From positions 1-34,176 of the forward strand of contig NZ_LSGW01000037.1 of the NCBI RefSeq assembly GCF_001643305.1: a DNA stretch of 34,176 bases, in the 5' to 3' direction. The position numbers and the translations under genes were made by a program. Of this stretch, positions 1 through 9,762 are shown one piece after another. A model generated the notes under the pieces. That model worked only from the letters and a program-made list of their open reading frames with translations. It had not been told where the DNA came from and searched no databases. The stretch is from Aeromonas salmonicida subsp. salmonicida. GTDB lineage: Bacteria > Pseudomonadota > Gammaproteobacteria > Enterobacterales > Aeromonadaceae. Position 1 is the stretch's first letter. Each line of letters starts with the position of its first letter.

Positions 1-359
<359 letters not shown>

Positions 360-461
360 CTTGCTCGCTGATGCGCGCAAACAACTGCCGTAAAAACAAC
401 AAGCCAGAGCGGTGAGCCTCGGGCTTGGGACAGGTGAGGGACAGGGCCGGAGGCCATCCCC

Positions 462-1166
462 TTACTCCAGCAGGAAGACGGCTTCCACGTTGTCCGTGAT
501 GCTGATCTGCTGCTGTTGATAACTGTTTTCCATCATGTCGGCGGCAGGGGCCATGGCGGCGGCCTTGAGTGCACGGCTATAGATGGGCATGGGGGTATTG
601 TTGCGGTACTCCACGCTGTAAACCTTACCAAGCTTCATGCCGAACGCCTTGGCCAGGGACTCCGCCTTGTTCTTGGCATCCTCGACTGCACCAATACGAG
701 CCTGCTCCTTGATGATCTGCGGCGACTTGAGACCGTACTCAATCTGGGAGACTGACTCCAGACCCGCTTTGAGAGCGGTATCCATCAGCTCGCTCAGTTT
801 GTCGAGCTGGTAGAGTTTGACCGCGAGTTGACGCTGGGCACGGTATCCCACCAGTTCCGGTTTCTTGTTCTGCGGATACTGATACTCGGGGGAGATCACC
901 AGGTTACCCGCTTCCACATCGCTGCGCTTGATGCCCAGCCCTTCCAGCTGACCAAAGAAGGCCGCAACCTTGCTATCGACCTGCTGCTTGGCCTTGATGC
1001 CCTGCTTTTCCAACGCAGTGACCGCAACATTGAGGGTCAGCATATCGGGCTCGGCCTTTTGCTCGGCATAACCACTTACCACCAGATGTGGGGCTTGCGG
1101 TACTTCGAGCGCGAATAACGGAGCACTGACAACCAGAGCGGAAAGGGTAAGAAGCGAACGCCACAT
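462..1166 (-). CDS. SIMPL-domain (DUF541, YggE-like) periplasmic protein
   Basis: A 234-residue exported protein of the SIMPL/DUF541 family, which includes E. coli YggE, linked to oxidative-stress tolerance. The biochemical role of the family is not settled. The N-terminus is a signal peptide (MWRSLLTLSALVVSAPLFA, cleavage expected after FALE or nearby). The typical motif VSGYAEQKAEPDMLTLNVAV follows at about residues 30-50, and the family's central GYRAQRQLAVKL block is present. I chose the ATG at 1166 because it gives a clean signal peptide and has GAGG about 10 bases upstream. A TTG at 1181 would add five residues. It lies 56 bp downstream of the unknown gene 1223-1780 and could be co-transcribed with it. 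Confidence 0.85.
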   Translation of the reverse strand: MWRSLLTLSALVVSAPLFALEVPQAPHLVVSGYAEQKAEPDMLTLNVAVTALEKQGIKAKQQVDSKVAAFFGQLEGLGIKRSDVEAGNLVISPEYQYPQNKKPELVGYRAQRQLAVKLYQLDKLSELMDTALKAGLESVSQIEYGLKSPQIIKEQARIGAVEDAKNKAESLAKAFGMKLGKVYSVEYRNNTPMPIYSRALKAAAMAPAADMMENSYQQQQISITDNVEAVFLLE

Positions 1167-1222
1167 ATAAAAAAACCTCAATCAATTAGAGTGAGGTCAT
1201 TATGCCCGTGGCTGAATGGGAT

Positions 1223-1780
1223 TCATATATCGTGCAGTGGCGGTATCTGATCCAGCACCTGATTGGTCATATCGATGCTGATGCTGATCTCATTGCCCAT
1301 CGGCTCGGGATGGCTCGAGACAACAGGTACGGCACTGCGGGAAGTGATCAGGTCTTCATCATCAAAATGGAACGAATCCCACGACAGAACATGTCCCTGT
1401 ACCTGGCTAATAGGGTCTGCCAGCGTGGATGTGGTCAGTGGGGCACAGTCAATACTGTCGGAGTGAATGAGCAGATCCTGCAAGCAGGTATGACTCAAAC
1501 TCTGCAGCGAATACTCCTGCTGCCCCTCATCGTGCCCGACAAGCACCACCCTGTGAGGTGCCTCAGCATCCATTGCCGGATTAAATGCGATGGTGGCCGC
1601 CGCGAAGTCCACATTGAGAGAACCCGCCACGTCGCCATCTTCGCTTTCAAGATCCAGCCCGTCAATCCGGTCACCCGCCATGGTTGCCTGATAGCCAAAC
1701 TGGCCGGTGCAGGTAATGCTGCCCTGCCCGTCCCAGCTATAGCGAATGCCATCAATATCGACCCAATTAAATGACTGCAT
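1223..1780 (-). CDS. Hypothetical acidic protein, family not recognised
   Basis: A 185-residue protein that I do not recognise. It has no signal peptide or membrane segment and is rich in Asp, Glu and Ser, with an aromatic N-terminus (MQSFNWVDIDGIRYSWDG). It contains three Cys residues spread along the chain. It lies between the adhesin and the SIMPL-domain gene on the same strand. The adhesin terminator lies upstream and a 56-bp gap follows. The start at 1780 is preceded by GAGGAGAGGG at good spacing. The open frame extends 16 codons further upstream but lacks a better ribosome site. The consistent ribosome site and clean frame argue for a real gene. Confidence 0.6.
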   Translation of the reverse strand: MQSFNWVDIDGIRYSWDGQGSITCTGQFGYQATMAGDRIDGLDLESEDGDVAGSLNVDFAAATIAFNPAMDAEAPHRVVLVGHDEGQQEYSLQSLSHTCLQDLLIHSDSIDCAPLTTSTLADPISQVQGHVLSWDSFHFDDEDLITSRSAVPVVSSHPEPMGNEISISIDMTNQVLDQIPPLHDI

Positions 1781-1826
1781 GGTGACCCTCTCCTCTACTG
1801 CCGCTATCTTAGCCGCCCCCTCAGTC

Positions 1827-1851
1827 AAAAAACAGGGGCTAGGTATAGCCC
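1827..1851 (-). terminator. Rho-independent terminator of the adhesin gene
   Basis: Read on the minus strand, a perfect 6-bp stem GGGCTA/TAGCCC with loop TACC is followed by CTGTTTTTT, starting about 16 bases after the adhesin stop codon. It separates adhesin transcription from the two small genes downstream. Confidence 0.7.
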
Positions 1852-1866
1852 GGCCCCGTTACCTGA

Positions 1867-4800
1867 TTACGGATCAACCTTGAGGTTACCATCATCCAGC
1901 AGTTGCTTGATGATATCCTGGTTAGAACCTAGGGAGGCAAGATCAAGGGAGTTCTGGAACTGAATCGTCAGCTCGGAGCCACCGACCGCACCATCAGGGT
2001 CTATCGTCAACGTCTTGGTGGCGGTATCAAACTGCAAGTAACTGTCCAACGCCGCCGCCAAATCATCGTTGCTCCCACCAGTGGGAACCCCAACCAGCAA
2101 ATCAGACAGATCCAGCACATCCCCCCCACTGGCCGTATTCCCAAGGGTAAAGTCCGTGATGTTGTCCGTACTGCCATCTGCCTCGCCAGCAAGCCACTTG
2201 AAGGTATCGCTACCGGCGCCCCCTGTCATGGTGTCGCTACCGAGGCCGCCGATCAGAATGTCATCACCCAGGCCACCTATCAAAGTGTCATTGCCCGCCC
2301 CTCCTTCCAGACGGTCATTGCCATTGAGTACATCAGCACCCGCATGGCCGAGTAATACGTCATCTCCACTGGTGCCTACGAGGGCATCATTGGCACTGCT
2401 ACCTTCCATTGTCGGTGCCACCGTGGCACTGGAAGCAATATTGATGGTCAGCTGAGCTGTATCCTGATCTCCATCACTTTGTGCCAGTTGATAGTTGAAC
2501 ACATCCGCTTTGCCCACATTGTTGAGATCCGCATTCGGTGTGTAGGTATAAGCGCCATCACTGTGGATCTCGAGTGAGCCATAAAGCCCAGCCACTGTCT
2601 GACTTGTAGTGACTGCGGTATAGCTGCTGCCATTCCAGATCTTGAGCACTGTGCTCTCCGCTCCGATGGCATCAACACTTCCCCAAGGGTCGCCACTCAT
2701 CATGTCGTGGTTGGGATCGGTTAGCAGATTGCCATATGCAGCCGTCAAGGCAATCGCAGCCGTTGCAGCAGCAGTCACGTTGAGTTTGATATTATCCAGC
2801 TGCAACGTGGAGTCAGGGTTACCAGAACCATCATTCACCGAGAAATAAACCCGGTAGCGTGTCCCAGCATCTAGGGTAGACGTCGTGATAGTCGACAACG
2901 CACCCGGATCACCGGATAGATTACCGCTAAAGCCAACACCAGAGAGTTGAACCCAGCTTGACCCATCGAATTTGTACAGACTCCAGGTCACTGTATCGCT
3001 GGCATGTACGTTACCTCTATCGTATTGGAAGCTAAGTGTGGTTGTACCTGCCAGTCCAGTGACGAACTCTGGGGTCAGAAGCTCCGCAGCACCGGCGCCA
3101 TCATCATTGCTATCAACAAGTTGCAATGCGCCTCCACTAACACTGCCGTCCAGGGTCGAACTGCTTAGCGTACTGACAATCCACTTGTTGCCATTACTCG
3201 CCACGGCAGAGCCGATGGAAGTGGAGCCCAAGTCCATCACACTCAGACCAGTGCCTGAAGTGTCATAGATCCAGGGATTGTACCCGGCACCACTATTCGC
3301 AGAATTGGTTGTATCCCCAAAGTCTGCCAGTGTGGTGCTGGTCGTGGCCCCCGGGACCATGATCTGGGTTACCAGCGCTTCATCGCCGTTGTCATAGGCG
3401 ATAACATCACTGGAATCTGTCGTGATCATGTTGAGTACGCCGGTCTTCACGTCCCCATCCGCATCGCTGATGGTATAGCGGAAAGTCTCTGTATAGTCAT
3501 TTGCCACGTCCAAAGACAAGCTATAGCTATACGCCCCAGTCAACAAATTGACAGAGAAAGTTCCCCCACCATGAGTGGGAATAGTCAGCACATGCGTTAT
3601 TGCGTTGTAGCCAGAATACGTCGTGGTATACACCACATCCGGGGTTGCCGGGTTGCCATCTGCATCATGAGAGATACTGGTGATTGGCAAGGTCGCCGGA
3701 CCATCAGCACCGAATACAACCCCAGCATCAGTCAGCAAATTCCCTGTGGTTGGAACCTGTACTGTTCCGGACAGGGTCGAAGCCAGCTGACTCAGATCCG
3801 TGACAATGATGGCAGGTTGTTGTTGGCCAGTGCTTCCATTGTAAGCTATCGGCGTCAGCGCGCCAGTGGTTGCGCCGGTCCCCATACCAAGGGCATAAGC
3901 ATTGACATAATTGCCATTAAGGAAGACTTCCCAAGCGGTTTGTTCCGCCGTGTTGATGCCCGTACTTCCGGTACCGCTAATACCTGGCCAATTGGTACTT
4001 TCGGTGGGTTCCCCATCAGAGAGGAAATACAGCACACTCTGGCCACCGATGATTTTTCCTGCCGAATCGTAGGCTGACATAGCCTTGATCAGAGCATCGT
4101 CATAGTCAGTCCCACCGTTGCCCAAGTAGTCGGTAATACCATTGATGACATTCAAAGCTTGAGTGGCTGTCAGCCAGACATCGCCAGCCCCCAGGAAGTT
4201 AGTGGTTGCCGAGCTGGCAAAACCAACCAGACGCACCATTACGTCCCCTACATCGTCATAATCACCAATGAGCTGCAAAATGGATGCCTTGGCAATGGCC
4301 ATTCGAGTAGCAAATCCAGCCACACCTGAGGCGTCATCCATGCTGCCTGATGTATCCAGAATGATCATCAGATTGGTGCCTGGATTCGAAAACTCCTCGA
4401 CTCGGGTATTAAGATCCACAGGCGAAACAGGCACGTCATCCACTATCCGCACACTCAGGGTGTTGTTGGCACTGTCGCCATCGCTGTCCACCAGGGTGAC
4501 CGCGAAATCCTCAAACAGGTTGTTGTTGCCTCCCCCGCTCGGGTGCTCCTCGTTGTCCGTCAGCGTGTAACTGTAGCTCACCAGCCCCGTCGCCGGGTTG
4601 TACGCCGTGATGGTCAGGGTGTTGCCCCCCACGCTCAGCGTCTGCACGCCGTCCGGCGCACTGATGGTGAAGCTGCCCGTGACCGTGGTCGACTCCTTGC
4701 TGCTGTCCGACCCCGCCGACTCACCCGTCCCCCGGGTGGACAACAGGTCATCCTCGAACACGGTCGCATCGCCGCCATCGCCTTTGGGCGTCAGGTCGGT

Positions 4801-5337
4801 GATGGTCACATTGTCATTGTCATTGCGGATACTCAGCGTCAACGTCGCCGTGCTGGTGTCGCCATCGCCATCCGTCAGCACATAGGTGAACACCTCACTC
4901 CCCGTCGCCCCACCCGGCAACGCCACAAACTGCGGGTCAGCCGGATTGAGGGTATAGGTGTAGCTGCCGTCAGCACCCAGCACCAGACTGCCATAAGTCC
5001 CCGTCAGGGTGCCCGCCGTGACCGCTGCACCGTCCGCGCCCTGTACGTCGTTGCCCAGCACATTGCCGCCCAGCACCAGGCTGGCTTCGCTCGCCACGCC
5101 CGGGTTGCTGTCGTTGCTCGCCGTCGGCACGTCATCCACTATCCGCACACTCAGGGTGTTGTTGGCACTGTCGCCATCGCTGTCCACCAGGGTGACCGCG
5201 AAATCCTCAAACAGGTTGTTGTTGCCTTCCCCGCTCGGGTGCTCCTCGTTGTCCGTCAGCGTGTAGCTGTAGCTCACACTACCTGCCCCAGTAACAGGGT
5301 TGTAATTAATGCCTGTCACTACCAGTTGATTGCCCAT
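1867..5337 (-). CDS. Adhesin C-terminal part: repeats, VWA, RTX, type I secretion signal
   Basis: This open frame of about 1,150 residues is the bulk of the adhesin. In order it shows two copies of a VCBS-like repeat ending [22 protein letters not shown] and a VWA domain with the metal-binding DTSGS motif plus SDGEPT. More bacterial Ig/cadherin-like segments follow, then RTX nonapeptides ([20 protein letters not shown]). It ends with a C-terminal type I secretion target domain containing [19 protein letters not shown]. The apparent start at 5337 has no convincing ribosome site and lies mid-repeat, so it is a frameshift product rather than a true start. VWA domains in such adhesins are usually involved in surface or cell-cell binding. 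The ligand here is unknown. Confidence 0.8.
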   Translation of the reverse strand: MGNQLVVTGINYNPVTGAGSVSYSYTLTDNEEHPSGEGNNNLFEDFAVTLVDSDGDSANNTLSVRIVDDVPTASNDSNPGVASEASLVLGGNVLGNDVQGADGAAVTAGTLTGTYGSLVLGADGSYTYTLNPADPQFVALPGGATGSEVFTYVLTDGDGDTSTATLTLSIRNDNDNVTITDLTPKGDGGDATVFEDDLLSTRGTGESAGSDSSKESTTVTGSFTISAPDGVQTLSVGGNTLTITAYNPATGLVSYSYTLTDNEEHPSGGGNNNLFEDFAVTLVDSDGDSANNTLSVRIVDDVPVSPVDLNTRVEEFSNPGTNLMIILDTSGSMDDASGVAGFATRMAIAKASILQLIGDYDDVGDVMVRLVGFASSATTNFLGAGDVWLTATQALNVINGITDYLGNGGTDYDDALIKAMSAYDSAGKIIGGQSVLYFLSDGEPTESTNWPGISGTGSTGINTAEQTAWEVFLNGNYVNAYALGMGTGATTGALTPIAYNGSTGQQQPAIIVTDLSQLASTLSGTVQVPTTGNLLTDAGVVFGADGPATLPITSISHDADGNPATPDVVYTTTYSGYNAITHVLTIPTHGGGTFSVNLLTGAYSYSLSLDVANDYTETFRYTISDADGDVKTGVLNMITTDSSDVIAYDNGDEALVTQIMVPGATTSTTLADFGDTTNSANSGAGYNPWIYDTSGTGLSVMDLGSTSIGSAVASNGNKWIVSTLSSSTLDGSVSGGALQLVDSNDDGAGAAELLTPEFVTGLAGTTTLSFQYDRGNVHASDTVTWSLYKFDGSSWVQLSGVGFSGNLSGDPGALSTITTSTLDAGTRYRVYFSVNDGSGNPDSTLQLDNIKLNVTAAATAAIALTAAYGNLLTDPNHDMMSGDPWGSVDAIGAESTVLKIWNGSSYTAVTTSQTVAGLYGSLEIHSDGAYTYTPNADLNNVGKADVFNYQLAQSDGDQDTAQLTINIASSATVAPTMEGSSANDALVGTSGDDVLLGHAGADVLNGNDRLEGGAGNDTLIGGLGDDILIGGLGSDTMTGGAGSDTFKWLAGEADGSTDNITDFTLGNTASGGDVLDLSDLLVGVPTGGSNDDLAAALDSYLQFDTATKTLTIDPDGAVGGSELTIQFQNSLDLASLGSNQDIIKQLLDDGNLKVDP
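4430..5277. repeat. 152-bp near-identical direct repeat inside the adhesin
   Basis: Positions 4430-4581 and 5126-5277 match over 152 bp with only two differences that I can see (at the CCTCCCC/CCTTCCC and GTAAC/GTAGC sites). The copies are 696 bp apart, which is 232 codons, so recombination between them would delete one repeat unit in frame. Confidence 0.9.
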
Positions 5338-6685
5338 TGCTGATCAATGTGATGTCACCGAGCGTCAAACTCTGAACACCATCTGCTGCATTGAAAGTGA
5401 AGACGCCACTTTGCGTCAGAGCCGTTGTGTCAGAGTCACTGCCATCGGCCAAGGCAACTTCGCTCAACGTCAGGTCTCCCCCTTCTAATTGGAATCCGCC
5501 TAATTCAGCCGGCTCATCAACCGGTGTAATCGTAATGGAAAGGGTAGATTGAACCGTGTCTACACCATCGGTAACGCTGTAGTTCACTGGCGGAACCGAA
5601 CCATCATAGTTAGGTGCTGGCGTGAACTGATAGCTGCCATCTGCATTGACCAGCAGAGTTCCCACTCCCGTCAGCGTCACTGGCGTACCCAATACGGGGT
5701 CGGTTATCGCTCCCCAGCTAAATCCCGTAATGGATGGAGCCTGTGGTCCATCATTATCTGTCGTGTTGACCAACAAGTTGCCAGAGCCTGCGCTGTCTTC
5801 TGTGACAACCACACTTTCACTCTGATCGGAGAGAGCATTCACAGGAGTAATGGTCAGTTCCAGTGTGGACTGCACCGTATCTGTACCATCGCTTACCACA
5901 TAGGTAACAGGCGGAACCGCACCATCATAGTTGGGCGCAGGCGTGAAGGTAAAACTGCCATCGGTGTTGACGATCAGGCTGCCGATACCATCAATCGTGA
6001 CGCTCGTACCGGCAGTCACGTTGATATTGTCTCCCCAACTGAATAGCGGTACCGATGCGGCTTCAGGGCCATCAGTGTTGACGGTGTTGGTGAGCAAGTT
6101 CCCATTCAGCACCTCACCCTCAGCAACCGTCAGCTGCTCTCCTTCATCACTCAATTCGTTGGTTAGCAGTGGCTCTGCAAGTTGCTCTGTATCCACCACT
6201 GGCTCAGTCTGATAAGCAGTGTCAAACCCGGCGGCAGCAATGGTTGCATCACCCGTTCTATCAATGGTGACAAAACCGCCATTACCGCTGGCCCCGGCAA
6301 CCCCACCAATGCCACCGCCACCACCACCGGCTGCAGGTGCACCACCTGCGGCAGAAGCCTCAAAATTTTGTGTCGGGTCGACCCCTTGCAAGATCGATTG
6401 TTGCAGTGCTGCAATTTCAGGGGAGGTAGCCGTGCCATCGTCCGGGACTTGCTGCAGTCCCGGTACAGGTACATCAGGCGCAGAGGAATCTGGCGTGGTG
6501 GCAGTAGGAGCATCGTCATAGGGAGCCAATAACAGCTTGGCATCATCTGCAATATTGAGCTTGGCTCCAGGTTGCAGAATTTCACCTTTCTGCAATGGGC
6601 GACTGCTCCCATCGGCCAGCAAGATTTGAACATTGCCTTCAATAGAAGACACCACCACGGTTTTGTCGATTACTTGAGTGCGCAT
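5306..6685 (-). CDS. Adhesin N-terminal fragment: retention module, LapG sites, repeats
   Basis: This 459-residue fragment begins with a retention-module sequence ([17 protein letters not shown]), the part of LapA-type adhesins that plugs the outer-membrane channel and keeps the protein at the surface. Residues 111-120 contain SAAG and PAAG. Both match the Ala-Ala-Gly type of site that LapG cuts in Pseudomonas LapA at a similar distance from the N-terminus. A Gly-rich linker follows. Then come two roughly 95-residue cadherin/VCBS-like repeats, each with the signature [10 protein letters not shown] chose the ATG at 6685 because GGAG lies 8 bases upstream. The ATG at 6691 is only 2 bases from it. 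The frame ends in an out-of-frame tail (STGSDRH) at 5306. Confidence 0.8.
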   Translation of the reverse strand: MRTQVIDKTVVVSSIEGNVQILLADGSSRPLQKGEILQPGAKLNIADDAKLLLAPYDDAPTATTPDSSAPDVPVPGLQQVPDDGTATSPEIAALQQSILQGVDPTQNFEASAAGGAPAAGGGGGGIGGVAGASGNGGFVTIDRTGDATIAAAGFDTAYQTEPVVDTEQLAEPLLTNELSDEGEQLTVAEGEVLNGNLLTNTVNTDGPEAASVPLFSWGDNINVTAGTSVTIDGIGSLIVNTDGSFTFTPAPNYDGAVPPVTYVVSDGTDTVQSTLELTITPVNALSDQSESVVVTEDSAGSGNLLVNTTDNDGPQAPSITGFSWGAITDPVLGTPVTLTGVGTLLVNADGSYQFTPAPNYDGSVPPVNYSVTDGVDTVQSTLSITITPVDEPAELGGFQLEGGDLTLSEVALADGSDSDTTALTQSGVFTFNAADGVQSLTLGDITLISNGQSTGSDRH

Positions 6686-6691
6686 ATCCAT

Positions 6692-6908
6692 TGCTCCAAC
6701 ATGACAGATCTTGATGTCTACACCATAGATACCTGCCTCCCTGGCTTCCGTTGCAAAAATGTACAGGGTTGGTTCAAACCTAGAGCAATGCTGCCCATTA
6801 AATCGAAGGGTCTTTTTTATATTATTGAATCAATCACTTAATTGGGATTCGAGTAAGGCCTTAGCAAATTTACTATTAAAAACCTCAATGCTTATTTATA
6901 TTTCGCAT
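6692..6908 (-). promoter_or_regulatory. Adhesin leader and promoter region
   Basis: This stretch lies between the lapD terminator and the adhesin start, so the adhesin must have its own promoter here. The half nearest lapD is A+T-rich (about 6800-6908) and is the likely promoter, but I see no convincing -35/-10 pair. A candidate -10 is TATAAA on the minus strand near 6820. The half nearest the ATG is G-rich and carries short stems, including GGTTTGAACC and GCC-AGGGA-GGC next to GCAACGGAA. This suggests a structured RNA leader whose identity I cannot assign. Confidence 0.35.
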
Positions 6909-6931
6909 AAAAAAAGGCCCCTATGGGGCCT
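6909..6931 (-). terminator. Rho-independent terminator after lapD
   Basis: On the minus strand the perfect stem AGGCCCC/GGGGCCT with loop ATA is followed by seven T residues, about 20 bases after the lapD stop. It isolates the adhesin from the lapBC-tolC-lapG-lapD transcript. Confidence 0.9.
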
Positions 6932-6950
6932 AAGTGTTTATATTGATTGC

Positions 6951-8876
6951 TCAAGGCAAGGGAAATGCAGGGTGTACGAAGCCCTGATAACCGTCGATAT
7001 GCAGCTTGGAAAGCAGCTCGACCTGATGCTGATCCTCAACACGAGTTGCGATGGTAGTCACACCCGCATTGTGGGCGGCGCGACAAACCGCGGCCAGGAA
7101 AGAGGTGTCTGCCCCTGGCTCCATGACCTGACTGGTATAACCATGGTCAACCTTGACATACGCCGGAGCCAGCTCTTCCAGATAGCCCAGAGACTGGAAG
7201 TGGCGGCCATAATGATCAACCCCCCACTGAAATCCATGCTCCTGCAAAGTAATCACCAGCACGGTCACATGTTCCTTGTGCTTCATGATGGCGGCTTCCG
7301 GTATTTCAAACAGCAAACGCTCCTTCAGCTCTGCATGGGTTGTCAGGTACTCCGTCAGCCAGGTCAGAAACTCGTCAGAGCAGAGGGAACCTACCGTAAT
7401 ATTGATGGCCAGCACCAGGTCTGATTGCTGTTTAAGCAAAGGAACGCAGGCATCCAATACCGCCTGATCAAATTCACTCCCCAACTTGAATTGTTCGATG
7501 GCTGGCAAGAACTGGCCCGCAAAGTAGTCAGTCCCATCCCGCGAAATAGAGGCAAACAATTCAGCATGCAACCGCACCCCATTGTCGAATCGGCAGGCCG
7601 GTTGCGCCTTGAAGCGCCACAAGTGCCGTGAAATGGCATCTTGTACCAGATCGCGCCAAGCCAGGCGCCCCATCATTCCCTGATCTGTGCCCCCTTCCAT
7701 GACCACGGCGCCACGGCGTTCGTTTCGGGCCTTGCCAAGCGCATTATCGGCTTTGGTCAGCAAGGCGGAGAGATCATCATTGCCATCACGCCCCGCAATA
7801 CCTATGACGGAGAGGGCATCTCCTTCACCCATCGGATTAACGACCAGGTCGGCAATACGGCTGTTGATAACCTCCGCCAAGTCTTTCAACTGGGTCAGAT
7901 CATCGGTTGGACAGAGCAGCGCATATTCAGTCGCAGAGATCCGCGCCAGAGCCGCACCATCCCACCCCTTCAACTGATCTTTCAAGGTCTGGGCGATGGA
8001 CTTGACCATGTTGTCCCGCGCGGCAAATCCCTCTTCGCGGTACAAATCATCGAGCATATCGACCGCCACCAGCATGACACCACCTTGTCCTGCCTCGGCA
8101 ATCCAGGCGTTGACCTGACCGACAAAATAGGCTCGGTTGCCCAGCCCGGAAACTGCATCCACATAGACCCGCTCCCGCAGTTTTTCAGCTTCATCGGCTT
8201 GCTCTTTGAACTGCAGTGCCAACTTGCTGGAGAGGGTATTGATGGCCTGCACCACCTGCTTCAATTCGTGGGTTTTGGGCTCTGGAATGGCGTGACCGAA
8301 ATGGTGAAGTTCAATCTCCACCGCCTGCTCGCAAATTTGTTTGAGTGGCTTGAGCAGATAATTCAGTGCCCTCATCAGCAAAATGGTGGTGATTAAAAAA
8401 CCGATCAGGAACCAGCTTGCCAGTTCGCTCATACCCCGCCACAGCTCGTAATAGGCTTGTCCCGGGTGGCCCACCACTTTCAGTTTGCCCAGTTGCAGCC
8501 AGCCGGATGTCAGAATTGACTCGTTAGATACTTCGGGAAACAACCCCAAGCCGATAAACCACTGTGGTACGCCCTGAATGTTGCTGGTGTTCTCTTGCTC
8601 GATGACATCTTTAGACGCCAGCAGATCCAGTCGGATCAACTGATAATAGCCGCCATCGAATATGGCCTGGATGACAGATTCAGCTCCCACCTTGTCACCG
8701 TTTTCCAAATACGGGGTCAGCGCCAACCCGAGCGAGGTGGCGGTATTGATGACGGTGGTTTCCTGCTGCTGGGCCAGATAGGTTCGGGTCGAATTGAACT
8801 GCACCCAATAGGTGGCTGCAAACAACAAGCCGAACAGGATCAACATGGTTGCCAATAATTGTCTGTAGAGCGTCAT
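6951..8876 (-). CDS. lapD: LapD-like inner-membrane c-di-GMP receptor (degenerate GGDEF-EAL)
   Basis: This 641-residue protein has an N-terminal transmembrane helix (about residues 8-25) and a periplasmic LapD/MoxY-type sensor region to about 150. A second transmembrane helix (about 153-170), a HAMP segment, a GGDEF domain and a C-terminal EAL domain follow. In known LapD proteins the EAL domain binds cytoplasmic c-di-GMP and the periplasmic part then sequesters the protease LapG. Trp126 in SGWLQLG is a plausible counterpart of the Trp that LapD uses for LapG binding. Catalysis looks lost. The GGDEF motif reads SATEY (314-318) and the EAL position reads HAEL (437-440), both as expected for a receptor. 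It starts 3 bases after the lapG stop (TAA-CCT-ATG), so the two are translationally coupled. Confidence 0.9.
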   Translation of the reverse strand: MTLYRQLLATMLILFGLLFAATYWVQFNSTRTYLAQQQETTVINTATSLGLALTPYLENGDKVGAESVIQAIFDGGYYQLIRLDLLASKDVIEQENTSNIQGVPQWFIGLGLFPEVSNESILTSGWLQLGKLKVVGHPGQAYYELWRGMSELASWFLIGFLITTILLMRALNYLLKPLKQICEQAVEIELHHFGHAIPEPKTHELKQVVQAINTLSSKLALQFKEQADEAEKLRERVYVDAVSGLGNRAYFVGQVNAWIAEAGQGGVMLVAVDMLDDLYREEGFAARDNMVKSIAQTLKDQLKGWDGAALARISATEYALLCPTDDLTQLKDLAEVINSRIADLVVNPMGEGDALSVIGIAGRDGNDDLSALLTKADNALGKARNERRGAVVMEGGTDQGMMGRLAWRDLVQDAISRHLWRFKAQPACRFDNGVRLHAELFASISRDGTDYFAGQFLPAIEQFKLGSEFDQAVLDACVPLLKQQSDLVLAINITVGSLCSDEFLTWLTEYLTTHAELKERLLFEIPEAAIMKHKEHVTVLVITLQEHGFQWGVDHYGRHFQSLGYLEELAPAYVKVDHGYTSQVMEPGADTSFLAAVCRAAHNAGVTTIATRVEDQHQVELLSKLHIDGYQGFVHPAFPLP

Positions 8877-8879
8877 AGG

Positions 8880-9641
8880 TTAATCATCCAAATTCACCAC
8901 AGGCCGAGCCAATCGCCCGGAAGTCATGCGATTGCGTAAATCAGTCCATAATCCCAAGCGTGACGACTGCCCGGCCAGTTCCCCTTGACCACGCGCCTTC
9001 ATCAACCACAAGTGACTACCGTTAAAGCTGTATATCGGCACCAGATCCCTGCGTTGGCTGGCAGGACGGATCGAGCCGATCAAATTATCCAAAATCACAG
9101 GTTCGGAGGAAGGGGTGTCATAGTAGGCAACAACCATATGAAACTGGTTATAATCCAATGCCTTGACATATACCATCCGCATTTTCTCATCGGGAATGCC
9201 AAGCTCCAGCAGGGTGAAGTATTTTGAAATGCTGAAGTCTTCGCAATCACCGCCAGCCGCCCCCAGAAACTCCAACGGGGTAGCCCAGTAATCTTTCTTG
9301 CGCCACAACTTGATGTCATCAAGAAAACGCATTCGATTAAAAAACTGGTTTACCTTCTCCAGCTTCTGGCGTTCATTCAGCCCGGCTGCACGATTCTGCA
9401 TGACCAGCGTACGCCAACTTGTCACACGCTTGCCTGCCCTGACCCCATAGGTTTCCTCTGCGCGCTGAACCAGCTTGAGGTCTTCGGGTGTCAAAGGTTG
9501 ACTGGCAGAGAGGAGGAGCGGAAGCGAAACCAGCAGCAACCACAGTGAGTAACGCAGCCAGCGAGCGCGCAAAAGCAGACCCAACCCCGAGGCTGACGCC
9601 CTGCTGCAACCGCTTGCCTTCCACCACACCGTCACACTCAT
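8880..9641 (-). CDS. lapG: LapG-like periplasmic cysteine protease (BTLCP family)
   Basis: A 253-residue transglutaminase-like cysteine proteinase that, by family precedent, cuts the N-terminus of LapA-type adhesins and releases them from the surface. The catalytic triad is visible: Cys133 in AGGDCEDFSISKYF, His168 in NQFHMVVAYY and Asp185 in VILDNLIGS. A hydrophobic segment (WLLLVSLPLLLSAS, about 34-47) serves as the export signal. The start is uncertain. ATG 9641 has no clear ribosome site, and a TTG at 9656 is also possible. Both place an unusually long, Trp- and Arg-rich stretch before the hydrophobic core. The gene directly precedes its partner lapD. Confidence 0.9.
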   Translation of the reverse strand: MSVTVWWKASGCSRASASGLGLLLRARWLRYSLWLLLVSLPLLLSASQPLTPEDLKLVQRAEETYGVRAGKRVTSWRTLVMQNRAAGLNERQKLEKVNQFFNRMRFLDDIKLWRKKDYWATPLEFLGAAGGDCEDFSISKYFTLLELGIPDEKMRMVYVKALDYNQFHMVVAYYDTPSSEPVILDNLIGSIRPASQRRDLVPIYSFNGSHLWLMKARGQGELAGQSSRLGLWTDLRNRMTSGRLARPVVNLDD

Positions 9642-9697
9642 CCCATGGGCATCCAATGACTGTCACTGCACCGGCCAAGCATCAGACCGTTAGAGAC

Positions 9698-9732
9698 AAG
9701 GGATGGTGGCAGCACAGCTGCGACCATCCCTT
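9698..9732. terminator. Long hairpin between the TolC-like gene and lapG
   Basis: AAGGGATGGT pairs perfectly with ACCATCCCTT, with an inner CAGC/GCTG stem, so it is a near-symmetric hairpin in the 121-bp gap. On the minus strand it is followed only by CTTGTCTCT, a weak U tract. It may be a partial terminator that lowers lapG-lapD expression relative to the secretion genes, or an RNA-processing site. Confidence 0.5.
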
Positions 9733-9762
9733 TCACTCGCATCAAACCTGATGCGTTCTCCA

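Larger units (their letters stand above)
1867..6685 (-). pseudogene. LapA-like giant RTX adhesin, broken by a +1 frameshift
   Basis: Two adjoining frames together encode one surface adhesin of about 1,600 residues. An N-terminal retention module and cadherin-like repeats are in one frame. Further repeats, a VWA domain, RTX repeats and a type I secretion signal are in the other. The frames meet at the triplet CCC 5333-5335 (GGG on the coding strand). Removing one G joins ...LISNG to [12 protein letters not shown] and restores a continuous repeat. As written, translation stops at 5306 after about 460 residues, so the product would lack the C-terminal secretion signal. The cause may be a real mutation or a base-calling error. 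The gene has its own leader and terminator, downstream of lapD. Confidence 0.85.

Noticed and set aside
4543..5343. 266-codon plus-strand frame opposite the adhesin
   Set aside because: It is created by the repeats of the adhesin read backwards and is Arg/His/Ala-rich with duplicated segments. It has no independent support.
6781..6800. Sigma-54-like GGGCAGCATTGC on the minus strand in the adhesin leader
   Set aside because: The spacing between the GG and GC elements is 8 bases instead of the required 10.
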